Source: Bacillus australimaris
GTDB lineage: Bacteria > Bacillota > Bacilli > Bacillales > Bacillaceae
Direction: 5' to 3'
Length of the DNA: 64,000 bases
Assembly: GCF_001307105.1 (NCBI RefSeq)
Contig: NZ_LGYN01000026.1
Span: 62,001 to 126,000, forward strand
In this document: positions 9,523 to 18,513 of the stretch, piece after piece
Layout: the number at the start of each line of letters is the position of its first letter
How positions within the stretch are numbered: position 1 is the stretch's first letter
The notes under the pieces: model-generated
Databases searched by the model: none
What the model was told of the DNA's origin: nothing
Seen by the model: the letters and a program-made list of their open reading frames with translations, nothing else
Position numbers and translations under genes: made by a program

Positions 9523-10116
9523 TTATTCGTTTGGTCCAATTAAAATTGGCTGAATTTGTCTATGCTGGAGCGCTTCTTCTACTGTTTGAGAAAGCAGATC
9601 CATGTTTGCTACCATGGAGGTCGGTTTTTTGAATGGATCGTCCTGACCAAATGGAATAAAGAAAATGTTTTTTGTCGACATCAGCCTCATCAAATTTGTA
9701 CCATTTAAGCCAAGCGCGTCGTTTGTCGAGATTCCTAAAACAACAGGACGATGATTTCGAATGGTTGCTTTAGCCGCCATTAAAACTGGACTGTCTGTCA
9801 TGGCATTTGCAAATTTCGCCATTGAGTTCCCTGTTAAAGGAGCAATGACCATACAATCAAGTGGCAGCTCAGGTCCGAGCGGCTCTGCTTTCACAATAGA
9901 GTCAATCGCTTGAAATCCAGTCAGCTTCTCAATCCGCTCAATCCAGTCCGCCCCATCTCCAAATCTCGTATTCGTGCTCTGCACGGTGTGCGACACCACT
10001 GGACGTACTTCTGCCCCTGCTTTTACAAGTGCTTCAATTTGCGGAAAAACAGCTTCATACGTACAATGGGAACCTGTTATACCAAAGCCGATTCTTTTCC
10101 CTTTAAATGTTGTCAT
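9523..10116 (-). CDS. spoVFB: Dipicolinate synthase subunit B
   Basis: Flavoprotein-like subunit of dipicolinate synthase, which makes the spore-core chelator in the mother cell. The 197-residue protein belongs to the HFCD flavoprotein family: GFGITGSHCTYEAVFPQ at the N-terminus, PLTGNSMAKFANAMTDSPVLMAAKATIRN in the middle (given here for its key residues), and SMVANMDLL near the end. Its start overlaps the spoVFA stop in an ATGA arrangement, so the two subunits are coupled. Expression should be restricted to late mother-cell stages through the sigma-K-like site upstream of spoVFA. Confidence 0.95.
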   Translation of the reverse strand: MTTFKGKRIGFGITGSHCTYEAVFPQIEALVKAGAEVRPVVSHTVQSTNTRFGDGADWIERIEKLTGFQAIDSIVKAEPLGPELPLDCMVIAPLTGNSMAKFANAMTDSPVLMAAKATIRNHRPVVLGISTNDALGLNGTNLMRLMSTKNIFFIPFGQDDPFKKPTSMVANMDLLSQTVEEALQHRQIQPILIGPNE

Positions 10117-11015
10117 GATTCCATCCCCCTTATTTCCTCCGCAAGTTCACATAAAAGTCCGGAGAGCACTTTTGCAATGATTTGTCCTGCTGTCTTTGGT
10201 GCAACAATCCCTGGGAGACCTGGTGCAAGAAGTGCTTTCACTCCGTGCTTTTGTGCAAAATCAAAATCTGTTCCGCCTGGGCGGGAAGCAATATCCAAAA
10301 TGAGTGTCTTTGGTGTCATGCTGACGATAACAGATGAATCTAAAACGAGGCTTGGAATGGTATTAATAATAATATCAACGTCCGTTACTTCTTCTTTTAA
10401 ACGATCCATTGAAAATGGATGAAGACCCATCTCGAAGGCCCGCGCTAAATGTGCTGTATCTGCCGCGCCTACTTTTACGTCCGCACCTAGTGCCCGAAAT
10501 GTGCGAGCAATGGTGAGTCCTGTTCTTCCAAGTCCGAGAACAGCGACATGAGATCCATGAATCGTATAGTCCGTTTGCTGAATGGCCATCATGATAATCC
10601 CTTCAACTGTTGGAATTGAGTTATATATGGCAATATCATCTCGCTCAAACAGCTTCACAAGCTTCCGGTTCACCTGCTTTGCCAGATTGTCTAAGTACGT
10701 GTTAGAAATACCTGAATACAAGGTACAATGGGCAGGGGTTCTTTCTAAATATTCCGCTTCAAGCACGACCTGCTCATTTGAGAAGACTGTAGCAACTACG
10801 CCTTCATCCGTTGCTCCTGATACTGGCAGGATCAAACTGTCTACCTGTTCGAATGGAAGTTCAGACATTTTCAGCTTTTCTGCACCGATAAATCCGTGAT
10901 CCAGCTGATCAAATCCGACCAAAAACACTTTGGCATGCTGCTGTGACAGCTTGCGAATAATTTCGAGCTGCCTTGCATCTCCCCCGATCACCGCAACCGT
11001 TAAACCGCTCAACAT
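10113..11015 (-). CDS. spoVFA: Dipicolinate synthase subunit A
   Basis: Oxidoreductase subunit of dipicolinate synthase, acting on the product of DapA. The 300-residue protein begins with a short Rossmann-like unit (GLTVAVIGGDARQLEII) and has the classic dinucleotide-binding VAVLGLGRTGLTIART near residue 160, then LDIASRPGGTDF and GLPGIVAPKTAGQIIA toward the C-terminus. The ATG at 11013-11015 has AAGGTG about 10 bases upstream. First gene of the spoVFA-spoVFB-asd-dapG-dapA run, and preceded by a candidate sigma-K promoter at 11074-11102. Confidence 0.95.
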   Translation of the reverse strand: MLSGLTVAVIGGDARQLEIIRKLSQQHAKVFLVGFDQLDHGFIGAEKLKMSELPFEQVDSLILPVSGATDEGVVATVFSNEQVVLEAEYLERTPAHCTLYSGISNTYLDNLAKQVNRKLVKLFERDDIAIYNSIPTVEGIIMMAIQQTDYTIHGSHVAVLGLGRTGLTIARTFRALGADVKVGAADTAHLARAFEMGLHPFSMDRLKEEVTDVDIIINTIPSLVLDSSVIVSMTPKTLILDIASRPGGTDFDFAQKHGVKALLAPGLPGIVAPKTAGQIIAKVLSGLLCELAEEIRGMES

Positions 11016-11073
11016 ACTGACCGTTCACCTTCTTTATTTAAAAAAGTCTGTAATATTTTCTGAATCTCCCTTT

Positions 11074-11102
11074 CAGCATATGAGGAGAGGATTCAGCCTG
11101 TG
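11074..11102 (-). promoter_or_regulatory. Candidate sigma-K promoter of spoVFA
   Basis: The minus strand has CACA, 16 bases, then CATATGCTG. The sigma-K consensus is roughly mACm, 16-18 bases, CATAnnnTA, so one position differs. The distance to the spoVFA start is about 60 bases. B. subtilis spoVF is a known sigma-K target. Confidence 0.55.
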
Positions 11103-11123
11103 ACCAAATCAAGGAGAGAAAAG

Positions 11124-11157
11124 AAAAAGAGCACCCGTTTATGATGGGTGCTCTTTT
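11124..11157 (-). terminator. Intrinsic terminator of ymxH, with the last ymxH codons in the stem
   Basis: Perfect arms AAAAAGAGCACCC/GGGTGCTCTTTTT. In the minus direction the stem is followed by TTTTTCTTTTC. The ymxH stop (11139-11141) lies inside the loop, so the final codons of the gene make the first arm. Confidence 0.9.
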
Positions 11158-11411
11158 TCTCCGTGCGGCTGAAGGTCTTCAGGCACATCAAGAATGATCA
11201 TATCTGATCCTATTTTTTGAATGTGATTCCACGGAACGCGGATGTCATTACCTTGTTTTCGAAAGCCAAACCACTTCACGGAAGGTATAATGAGTGCTGT
11301 TATTTGACCGTCCTGTTCATTGATTTCAAGGTCGGTTTGTCCAAGCACGCCAAGCCGCTCCGCTCTTTTGATATCGACGATCTCTTTTCCTGACAGCTCA
11401 CTCAGCCTCAA
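11139..11411 (-). CDS. ymxH: YlmC/YmxH-family PRC-barrel sporulation protein
   Basis: A 90-residue protein of the YlmC/YmxH family, with a PRC-barrel fold inferred from the pattern LSELSGKEIVDIKRAERLGVLG followed by IPWNH-like strands (RVPWNHIQKIG) and DMIILDV. The role is not established; the family is linked to sporulation by its place near spoVF. I start at TTG 11409-11411: GGGGAG lies about 10 bases upstream and the protein then begins with the family's usual LRLSELSG. A longer reading to 11438 adds nine residues. The window's extra kinase-like gene lies directly upstream, where B. subtilis has mlpA. Confidence 0.85.
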   Translation of the reverse strand: MRLSELSGKEIVDIKRAERLGVLGQTDLEINEQDGQITALIIPSVKWFGFRKQGNDIRVPWNHIQKIGSDMIILDVPEDLQPHGEKEHPS

Positions 11412-11482
11412 AATCGCATCACTCCCCTTCCATATCATATATGCATCAAAAATAATAAATAGACCGTTCCGCTCTTTTCAAG

Positions 11483-12406
11483 TTATGAATGTTGCCAATT
11501 GGTATACCAAACCGGCTTAAGTTCATGAAAGCTGTTATGATCTATCAACATTCTCTCTACTCGGTTCAGCATGTCCTTTAGATGTCCCGGATCATAGGAA
11601 AGTGTCCATACGATAGATGAAAAGCAGCTCATTGCTGTATAGATGGAAAAAAGAAGCCAAAAATTGTTTGAGGATTGCGTACTCTCATATTGATCCAATT
11701 GCCCAGCTGAAAATGGAATACTGTTTTCTCGACTAAATAAGGACAATTTATAAAAGTCATGAACCGGGTCGCCCCAATCGGATTGATCGAAATCAATTAC
11801 ACCGGCATACTGATTACCTTGTATGATGATATTCCCTAAATGAAAATCATCATGCTGGAACTGGTTAGGCCTCTCTTTTACCGCATCAGCATGCGACTTG
11901 ATAAAATCTAATACAAACTGATCATGGGAAAACGTCACGCCACTTGATTGATAGGCATGTACATATCGTTCATGTTTCTCCATGACTCTATCCCCCCATG
12001 GACGAACATGAGAAGGTGCATGACATGTATGCATCAAACTTAGCTCTCTGCCTGCACGACTCCCGATTTCATACTGTTCTTCATTTGTGAGCAGTTGGAT
12101 GGAAGCTCTAGCATTCTCTCCTTCGAGATAGGACAAAATACGATAGGTACAGTTTAGTTCAGCACTCCTTCCAATCTCAATGACTTCAGAACAAAGAATA
12201 CCTTGATCTTTTAACTTCCGCTGAACTGATGCTTTTATTTTAAAACACGTATACGTTTGAATGTCCGACAACTTAAGCACCAGTTTTTCATTAGATGATG
12301 TTGTAACCAAAAAGGTACGATCTCGTGAAAAACCAGATGTCATCGGTTGAAAAGAGATGGCTGGTTTCAGAAATGGAGAGAGCTGTTTCAGTTTTTCATG
12401 TTCCAT
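11483..12406 (-). CDS. Aminoglycoside phosphotransferase (APH)-family kinase, accessory
   Basis: A 307-residue kinase-fold protein, not part of this locus in B. subtilis as I remember it. The N-lobe has the strand pattern FLVTTSSNEKLVLKLSD, with the ATP-binding Lys in LVLKLSD. The C-lobe has FQHDDFHLGNIII near residue 190 (catalytic Asp and metal-binding Asn of the HxDxxxxN loop) and GVIDFDQSDWGDP near 210 (the DFD metal Asp). Substrate is unknown: candidates are an aminoglycoside, a fructosamine, homoserine or another small alcohol. Residues for catalysis look intact. AAGGGGG lies 9 bases before the ATG. The mlpA terminator lies just upstream, so it should have its own promoter; TTGAAA with a TGTAAA hexamer 17 bases on is a weak candidate inside that terminator. 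Confidence 0.8.
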   Translation of the reverse strand: MEHEKLKQLSPFLKPAISFQPMTSGFSRDRTFLVTTSSNEKLVLKLSDIQTYTCFKIKASVQRKLKDQGILCSEVIEIGRSAELNCTYRILSYLEGENARASIQLLTNEEQYEIGSRAGRELSLMHTCHAPSHVRPWGDRVMEKHERYVHAYQSSGVTFSHDQFVLDFIKSHADAVKERPNQFQHDDFHLGNIIIQGNQYAGVIDFDQSDWGDPVHDFYKLSLFSRENSIPFSAGQLDQYESTQSSNNFWLLFSIYTAMSCFSSIVWTLSYDPGHLKDMLNRVERMLIDHNSFHELKPVWYTNWQHS

Positions 12407-12441
12407 GAAAGCTGACCCCCTTATTCTTTATTTACACTAAA

Positions 12442-12469
12442 ACGGCAGACCTTTTTCAAAGTCTGCCGT
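12442..12469 (-). terminator. Intrinsic terminator of mlpA
   Basis: Perfect 9-bp arms ACGGCAGAC/GTCTGCCGT with a 10-base loop, then TTTAGTG on the minus strand, just after the mlpA stop. Confidence 0.85.
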
Positions 12470-12479
12470 GTTGTTTACA

Positions 12480-13709
12480 TTATGATGGCTGATCACCCGT
12501 CGGGCTAATCAGCGAGAGAGCATAATCTTCTGTAAAGATTCGTTTAGATAAGTTATTCACGCCGTCTAATGTGACATGATTGATTTCATCAATAATTTCG
12601 TCGAGCGTACGGTGTTTGCCAAGGAGTAGTTCATTTTTACCATTTCGGCTCATCTTGCTATTTGTACTTTCAAGACTGAGCATCAGGTTCCCTTTCATTT
12701 GCTCCTTAGAATTCTCTAGTTCTTTCTGCGTGATACCTTCACGTTTTAAGACGTCTAATGTTTGTAAAATGGTTTCAGACAGCAGGTTCAACTGCTTCGC
12801 TCCAGTTCCGCCATAGATGGTCAGCATCCCGTTATCTGCAAATGAGCTATGATAGCTGAAGACAGAATAAGCGAGACCTTTGTCCTCTCTTACATCTTGG
12901 AACAAGCGGCTGCTCATACTTCCACCAAGCACATTATTTAAGACGATTAAATCATAGATGCCCTCATCCCCAGCAGGAAGACCGTTAAATCCCATGCATA
13001 GGTGTGCTTGTTCCGTTTCCTTTTTGCGTGTGAGCTTGTCATAATGAAATGCTGGAGCTTCTACAGGCTGCTTCTTCCCTTTTCCTTCATAAGAGCCGAA
13101 CAGCTTTTCTACCTCAGAAATAAAGGTCTCATCTACGTTCCCTGCAACTGAGATTACAACGCGGTCTGGCGTGTAGAATTCATCCATATATGTTCTAAGT
13201 GAGTCTCCGTTAAAGGTAGATAGTGTTTCCTCTGTTCCTAAAATCGGATAGCCTAATGAATGATCACCGTAAATGGCTTTGCTTAACAAATCATGAACGA
13301 TATCATCAGGTGTATCCTCATACATTTTGATTTCTTCGTACACCACATTTTTTTCTTTCTTCAGCTCTTCTTCATCAAAAGCGGAGTGAAAAAACATGTC
13401 GCTTAATACATCGAGGGCATAACTAGCATGTGAATCAAGCACCTTTGCATAGTAGCAAGTATATTCTTTAGACGTAAAGGCATTTACTTGACCACCAATG
13501 CGATCAAAGGATTCTGCAATATCACGTGCAGATCTCGTCTTTGTTCCTTTAAAGAACATATGCTCTAAAAAGTGTGAGATCCCGTTAATTTCTGGTGTCT
13601 CATGTCTAGAACCTGTTCCAATCCAGACGCCAATTGCGACAGACCTTACAGTGGGATTGTTTTCGAGTACAATTCTTACTCCATTTTGGCAAGTATACGT
13701 TTTGACCAA
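12480..13709 (-). CDS. mlpA: M16-family processing peptidase MlpA (YmxG)
   Basis: A 409-residue zinc protease of the mitochondrial-processing-peptidase type. The inverted zinc motif HFLEHMFFKGT lies near residue 47, with the third ligand Glu in the region VVYEEIKMYEDTPDD about 75 residues on. The R/Y-pair region (GSMSSRLFQDVREDKGLAYSVFS) of the second M16 half is present near 270. No signal peptide. In B. subtilis the protein is reported to influence extracellular protease levels. It follows ylxY by 34 bases, as in B. subtilis; the next gene, the APH-like kinase, is not part of that order. Confidence 0.93.
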   Translation of the reverse strand: MVKTYTCQNGVRIVLENNPTVRSVAIGVWIGTGSRHETPEINGISHFLEHMFFKGTKTRSARDIAESFDRIGGQVNAFTSKEYTCYYAKVLDSHASYALDVLSDMFFHSAFDEEELKKEKNVVYEEIKMYEDTPDDIVHDLLSKAIYGDHSLGYPILGTEETLSTFNGDSLRTYMDEFYTPDRVVISVAGNVDETFISEVEKLFGSYEGKGKKQPVEAPAFHYDKLTRKKETEQAHLCMGFNGLPAGDEGIYDLIVLNNVLGGSMSSRLFQDVREDKGLAYSVFSYHSSFADNGMLTIYGGTGAKQLNLLSETILQTLDVLKREGITQKELENSKEQMKGNLMLSLESTNSKMSRNGKNELLLGKHRTLDEIIDEINHVTLDGVNNLSKRIFTEDYALSLISPTGDQPS

Positions 13710-13743
13710 GTTTTGCTCCTCCTATTCAATTAAACAGATCGCT

Positions 13744-14697
13744 TCACGGATGTCTTTTTTCACTTAGGAGGTCAGAAACCGTTCCTAATTCATATCCTCT
13801 TTCCTTGATTTGAGTGATAAGTGCGTCAAGACTTTTCGCCGTAGCATCTGTTGGATGCATTAATATCATCGCCCCATTGTGTATTTTCCCGAGTACCCGT
13901 TTTTGCAAAATAGCCGGTGATGGCTTTTGCCAGTCGATTGTATCTACTGTCCACATAATGGTTTCCATGCCTTCTTGTTTGGCAAGCTTGACTGTTTCTT
14001 CTTTAAAGCTGCCGCTTGGAGGCGCAAACCATTTAGGTTTTTTTCCAAGGGATTCTTCAATTTGGCGATTTGTTTTCGTTATCTGCTCTAAAGCTCGTTC
14101 TCTTGTCAGTGTGCGCATATCTGGGTGATTGTATGAATGATTTCCAATTTCATGTCCATCTGCCACGATTTTTTTGGCAAGGGCTGTGCTTTTTTTCACC
14201 CATTTGCCCTCTAAGAAAAAGGTCGCCTTGACCTGATGCTTTTCCAGCGTCTTTAACATGTTGATTAAATGCTCGTCACCCCACGCCACATTAATCAGGA
14301 ATGCATTCATTTTTTTATCTGGATGTCCCTTATAAATGGGCTCAGCACCGAGTTCATGTAAATGAGTAGATGGCTTTGTTTCTTTCAGCACAAGCAGCTT
14401 TTCATCAAATGTTCCTAGTTTCTTCATTTTTTCGTAAGAAGCATCGATATCGACTGTCTGTCCATTTAAGCCAGGCATCTTTTTCCACACTTTATCAATC
14501 TTAGCATTTTGCGCCTTTACTTCATAGTCAGAAGACTTCGATTCAATCTCCTGATATAAAATATCTTTTGAAACAGATGCAACCTCGGCATGCTCTTTCA
14601 TTGATTCCATATATGTAACAGCAGCCGGCTGCTTCATCGTTTGATATGACACGAGCAGTAAAAATACAAACACAATGACTGGTAACATTTTTCTCAA
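13744..14697 (-). CDS. ylxY: Polysaccharide-deacetylase-like sporulation protein YlxY, degenerate active site
   Basis: A 317-residue protein with an N-terminal hydrophobic segment (MLPVIVFVFLLLVSY), so membrane-anchored or secreted, followed by a NodB-type domain from about residue 135. The second motif is intact (HEIGNHSYNHPDM, the metal His pair), and FAPPSGSF and WTVDTIDW match motifs 3 and 4. The first motif, normally TFDDG, reads NVAWGDE, so the catalytic-base and metal Asp are missing. B. subtilis YlxY shares this feature as I recall, so enzymatic activity is doubtful. The start is TTG at 14695-14697 with GGGAGG 8 bases upstream. It lies between pnpA and mlpA. Confidence 0.9.
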   Translation of the reverse strand: MRKMLPVIVFVFLLLVSYQTMKQPAAVTYMESMKEHAEVASVSKDILYQEIESKSSDYEVKAQNAKIDKVWKKMPGLNGQTVDIDASYEKMKKLGTFDEKLLVLKETKPSTHLHELGAEPIYKGHPDKKMNAFLINVAWGDEHLINMLKTLEKHQVKATFFLEGKWVKKSTALAKKIVADGHEIGNHSYNHPDMRTLTRERALEQITKTNRQIEESLGKKPKWFAPPSGSFKEETVKLAKQEGMETIMWTVDTIDWQKPSPAILQKRVLGKIHNGAMILMHPTDATAKSLDALITQIKERGYELGTVSDLLSEKRHP

Positions 14698-14772
14698 TGG
14701 TTGTCCCTCCCCTTACCACAAAATATGATGGGGAGAAACAAGCTAGAACTATTGTTACTTGCAAGAAAAGAA

Positions 14773-14800
14773 AGAAGCCTGGCACGGATACCTGGCTTCT
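14773..14800 (-). terminator. Intrinsic terminator of pnpA
   Basis: Arms AGAAGCC/GGCTTCT extended inward past one mismatch, followed on the minus strand by TTTCTTTTC, 23 bases beyond the pnpA stop. Confidence 0.8.
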
Positions 14801-14822
14801 AGCTCATTTTATATGTTCTCAT

Positions 14823-16940
14823 TTAAGACTGTTTTTCTTCTTTTTCCTTTTCTTCACGTAAAACAGCTTTTCGGGAAAGGTTCACACGGCCTTGTTTATC
14901 GATTTCAGTGACTTTGACAAGTAATTCATCGCCAATTTTCACGACATCTTCTACTTTGCCTACACGCTCAAGCGCAAGCTCAGAAATATGAACAAGTCCA
15001 TCTTTGCCGCTGAAGATTTCAAGGAAGGCACCGAATTTTTCAATGCGTTTTACTTTACCTAAGTAAAGCTGTCCTACTTCAACTTCTCTCACAAGATCTT
15101 CAATGATTTTCTTCGCTTTTTGGTTCATATCTTCTTCTGTAGAAGAAATAAAGATTGTACCATCTTGTTCAATATCGATTTTCACACCGGTATCTTCAAT
15201 GATTTTATTGATTTGTTTACCGCTTGGTCCAATAACATCGCGAATTTTATCTGGATTGATCGTCATCGTTAAGATTTTTGGTGCATAACGAGACAATTCT
15301 CCTCTAGAAGCAGGAATCGTCGCCAGCATGCTGTCTAAGATTTCCATTCTTCCTTTTTTCGCTTGTTGAAGCGCTTCTTCTAAGATGTCTTTTGATAGAC
15401 CATCGATTTTGATGTCCATTTGAAGTGCTGTAACACCTTTAGATGTACCTGCTACTTTAAAGTCCATATCTCCAAGTGCGTCTTCCATTCCTTGAATGTC
15501 TGTCAGCACTGTGTAGTATTCACCAGATTTCACAAGTCCCATTGCAATCCCTGCAACTGGTGCTTTAATTGGAACACCGGCATCCATCATTGCAAGAGTG
15601 CTTGCGCAAATACTTGCTTGTGAAGTTGATCCGTTTGATTCTAATACCTCTGATACAAGGCGAACTGTATAAGGGAAATCTTTTTCGGATGGAATCACTG
15701 GTTCTAGTGCACGTTCACCTAGTGCCCCATGCCCGATCTCACGACGGCCTGGGCCGCGCATTGGACCTGTCTCACCAACACTGAATTGTGGGAAGTTGTA
15801 ATGGTGCATGAAGCGTTTTGACTCTTCAACACCTAACCCGTCAAGAATTTGCACATCGCCAAGTGCACCTAATGTACAAATACTGAGCGCCTGTGTTTGT
15901 CCTCTTGTAAATAATCCTGAACCGTGCGTTCTTGGCAGAAGTCCTACTTCTGAAGAAAGTGGACGGATTTGATCTACACCGCGTCCATCTGGACGTACTT
16001 TCTCTTCAGTAATCAGACGGCGAACTTCATTTTTGACAAGCTTGTTTAATACATCTTTCGCTTGTTTAATCGTCGCTTCGTCACGTTCTTCTGCTTCAAA
16101 CTTCTCAACGACAGCTTTTTTCACAGCACTGATTGCAGCCTCACGCGCATGCTTCTCATGTACTTGAATCGCTTTCAGCAGGTCAGCTTCAGCAAGTGCT
16201 TTTACTTCGTCTGCTAACGTTTGATCTACTTCATATAAAGGAATATCGATTTTTTCTTTACCGACTGCCTTGACAATTTCTTCTTGGAATTCGATTAAGC
16301 GTTTGATCTCTTGGTGACCGTACATGATGGCTTCAAGCATTGTTTCTTCTGGTACTTCATCAGCCCCAGCTTCTACCATGTTGATTGCATCTTTTGTTCC
16401 AGCGACCACAAGGTTAATGTCGCTTTGTTCAAGCTGCTCCACATTTGGGTTAATGATCAGCTTTCCATCTACTCGTCCTACTGTAACGCCGGCGATTGGT
16501 CCCTCAAATGGAATGTCAGACACACATAAAGCTAGAGATGAGCCAAACATTGCAGCCATTTCAGATGAGCAATCTTGATCTACACTCATGACGATACTAA
16601 TGACTTGTACTTCGTTTCTAAATCCATCTGCAAATAGCGGACGAATTGGTCTGTCGATTAAGCGGCTCGCAAGGATGGCCTTTTCACTTGGACGGCCTTC
16701 TCTTTTAATGAAGCCACCAGGAATTTTACCTACTGCGTATAATCTTTCTTCGTAGTTCACAGTGAGCGGGAAGAAATCGAGTGGTTTTGGTTCTTTAGAA
16801 GCTGTTGCTGAGCTAAGCACAGCCGTATCTCCGTAGCGTACGAGGACCGCTCCGTTTGCTTGCTTTGCAAGCTGGCCAGTTTCAACTGTCAGTTGACGTC
16901 CAGCCCAGTCTATGGTGAAGACATGTTTCTCTTGTCCCAT
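14823..16940 (-). CDS. pnpA: Polynucleotide phosphorylase PnpA
   Basis: Trimeric 3'-5' phosphorolytic exoribonuclease of mRNA decay and competence. The 705-residue protein is the family length. It has two RNase PH-like domains (first about 10-145, second about 310-550 with [15 protein letters not shown] and the [12 protein letters not shown] phosphate-binding stretch), an alpha-helical linker, a KH domain near 555-615 ([15 protein letters not shown]) and an S1 domain at 620-690 ([20 protein letters not shown]). The ATG at 16938-16940 has AGAGGAG about 9 bases upstream. It follows rpsO, with a terminator and a leader of about 140 bases between. Confidence 0.97.
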   Translation of the reverse strand: MGQEKHVFTIDWAGRQLTVETGQLAKQANGAVLVRYGDTAVLSSATASKEPKPLDFFPLTVNYEERLYAVGKIPGGFIKREGRPSEKAILASRLIDRPIRPLFADGFRNEVQVISIVMSVDQDCSSEMAAMFGSSLALCVSDIPFEGPIAGVTVGRVDGKLIINPNVEQLEQSDINLVVAGTKDAINMVEAGADEVPEETMLEAIMYGHQEIKRLIEFQEEIVKAVGKEKIDIPLYEVDQTLADEVKALAEADLLKAIQVHEKHAREAAISAVKKAVVEKFEAEERDEATIKQAKDVLNKLVKNEVRRLITEEKVRPDGRGVDQIRPLSSEVGLLPRTHGSGLFTRGQTQALSICTLGALGDVQILDGLGVEESKRFMHHYNFPQFSVGETGPMRGPGRREIGHGALGERALEPVIPSEKDFPYTVRLVSEVLESNGSTSQASICASTLAMMDAGVPIKAPVAGIAMGLVKSGEYYTVLTDIQGMEDALGDMDFKVAGTSKGVTALQMDIKIDGLSKDILEEALQQAKKGRMEILDSMLATIPASRGELSRYAPKILTMTINPDKIRDVIGPSGKQINKIIEDTGVKIDIEQDGTIFISSTEEDMNQKAKKIIEDLVREVEVGQLYLGKVKRIEKFGAFLEIFSGKDGLVHISELALERVGKVEDVVKIGDELLVKVTEIDKQGRVNLSRKAVLREEKEKEEKQS

Positions 16941-16985
16941 TCTGAGATAAACTCCTCTCTTATCGTAAAGTTTTAGTTAGTTCTT

Positions 16986-17015
16986 ATTATGAACAAAATG
17001 ATTTTCACATATCAA
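16986..17015 (-). promoter_or_regulatory. Candidate promoter of pnpA with overlapping inverted repeat
   Basis: The minus strand has TTGATA, 18 bases, CATAAT. The -35 lies inside a perfect inverted repeat TTTCACAT-TGAT-ATGTGAAA (17003-17022), which could be an operator or, in a read-through transcript from rpsO, a stable hairpin. Confidence 0.45.
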
Positions 17016-17091
17016 TGTGAAAGCTGTATGTAGAAGGGTTTTGCCATTCTTTCAACATTTTAACCATAAAATATTAGTGATTATACGATAA

Positions 17092-17115
17092 AAAAGCGGG
17101 AATCCTCCCGCTTTT
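17092..17115 (-). terminator. Intrinsic terminator of rpsO
   Basis: Stem AAGCGGGA-ATCC-type loop-TCCCGCTT (core GCGGGA/TCCCGC at 17096-17111), followed by TTTTTTATCG on the minus strand. Confidence 0.9.
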
Positions 17116-17120
17116 TACGA

Positions 17121-17475
<355 letters not shown>

Positions 17476-17484
17476 ACAGGAATT

Positions 17485-17513
17485 ATCATACTAAAAATAT
17501 GCTGAATTTGCAA
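17485..17513 (-). promoter_or_regulatory. Sigma-A promoter of rpsO
   Basis: The minus strand has TTGCAA, exactly 17 bases, then TATGAT (one mismatch to TATAAT), about 90 bases upstream of rpsO and just after ribC. Confidence 0.65.
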
Positions 17514-17530
17514 ATGGTAGAGCTGTTTTT

Positions 17531-18496
17531 CTATGATTTTTTTGTTTGCTTGAGCTGATCTTGAAAAAACTGAATCGCTTCTTCTTTATCTTGACTAATT
17601 TGAGCTGTTAGCTCCTGGATTCCGTTAAATTTTCGTTCACTGCGAATGCGCTTGAACCATTGTAATTTAATCGGTTCCCCATATATTTCTTCGTTAAAAT
17701 CAAAAAGGTTTACTTCAATGGCAGGCTGATCGGGACGCTTTTCATAAAATGTTGGTTTATAGCCAATATTACAAACGCCCTCATATACTTTGCCTTTTAC
17801 TTCTGCTCTTACTGCATAAACCCCTGTCGGCGGAATAATGTATTCAGCAGATAAGCCAACATTAGCTGTCGGGAAACCGATCGTTCGTCCGCGTTTGTCT
17901 CCGTGGATGACGATGCCGCGCAGCTGATAAGGTTTTCCTAACAGCTCACTCACATATTCAACATCCCCATTTTTCAATGCGGAACGGATGAGAGTAGAGC
18001 TGACTTTCCGGTCTTGATTAGACAGCTTAGGAACGATGGTTGCCGTGATACGGCCTTTTCCGTATTCATCAAACGTTTCCATTGTGCCTGCACCAAAACG
18101 GCCAAACGTAAAATCAAACCCCGCTACAGCGTGCTTCACATTCAGTTCATCCAAATATTGATCCACAAACTCCTGAGGAGATAGTGCTGCAAAGCTTTCG
18201 CTGAATTGCACTATGTATAAATAGTCAGCGCCCAGCTGTTCAATAAAATCAATTTTATCCTCAAGCGGTGTAATTAAGTCTTTTGGTTCCCGTGCTCTTT
18301 GCAAAACATGTGATGGATGCGGATGAAAGGTCATAACCGCTAAGGCCAATCCTTCTTTTTCCGCAATGCTTTTCGCTGCGTCAATGACTTTTTGATGCCC
18401 GAGGTGGACACCGTCAAAGTACCCTAAAGCCATGACAGATGGGACTTGATCCTTTTGATTCAATGTATGCGGGTGTGAAATATGTATAGTCTTCAC
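17531..18496 (-). CDS. ribC: Bifunctional riboflavin kinase / FAD synthetase RibC (RibF)
   Basis: Makes FMN from riboflavin and then FAD. The 321-residue protein has the nucleotidyltransferase domain first (MALGYFDGVHLGHQKVI near residue 25, the HxGH motif; FHPHPSHVL; the ISSS-like VSSTLIRSAL). The riboflavin kinase domain comes after about residue 190 (RGIVIHGDKRGRTIGFPTANV and GVYAV, then VNLFDFNEEIYG). The start is GTG at 18494-18496. It follows truB by 17 bases and ends just before the rpsO promoter. In B. subtilis its product FMN controls the rib operon riboswitch. Confidence 0.95.
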   Translation of the reverse strand: MKTIHISHPHTLNQKDQVPSVMALGYFDGVHLGHQKVIDAAKSIAEKEGLALAVMTFHPHPSHVLQRAREPKDLITPLEDKIDFIEQLGADYLYIVQFSESFAALSPQEFVDQYLDELNVKHAVAGFDFTFGRFGAGTMETFDEYGKGRITATIVPKLSNQDRKVSSTLIRSALKNGDVEYVSELLGKPYQLRGIVIHGDKRGRTIGFPTANVGLSAEYIIPPTGVYAVRAEVKGKVYEGVCNIGYKPTFYEKRPDQPAIEVNLFDFNEEIYGEPIKLQWFKRIRSERKFNGIQELTAQISQDKEEAIQFFQDQLKQTKKS

Positions 18497-18513
18497 GAGA
18501 TGTCACCTTTTCT

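Noticed and set aside
14543..14785. 80-codon minus-strand frame overlapping the ylxY start
   Set aside because: It runs in another frame across the ylxY signal segment and the pnpA terminator, which lies within it, and resembles no family.
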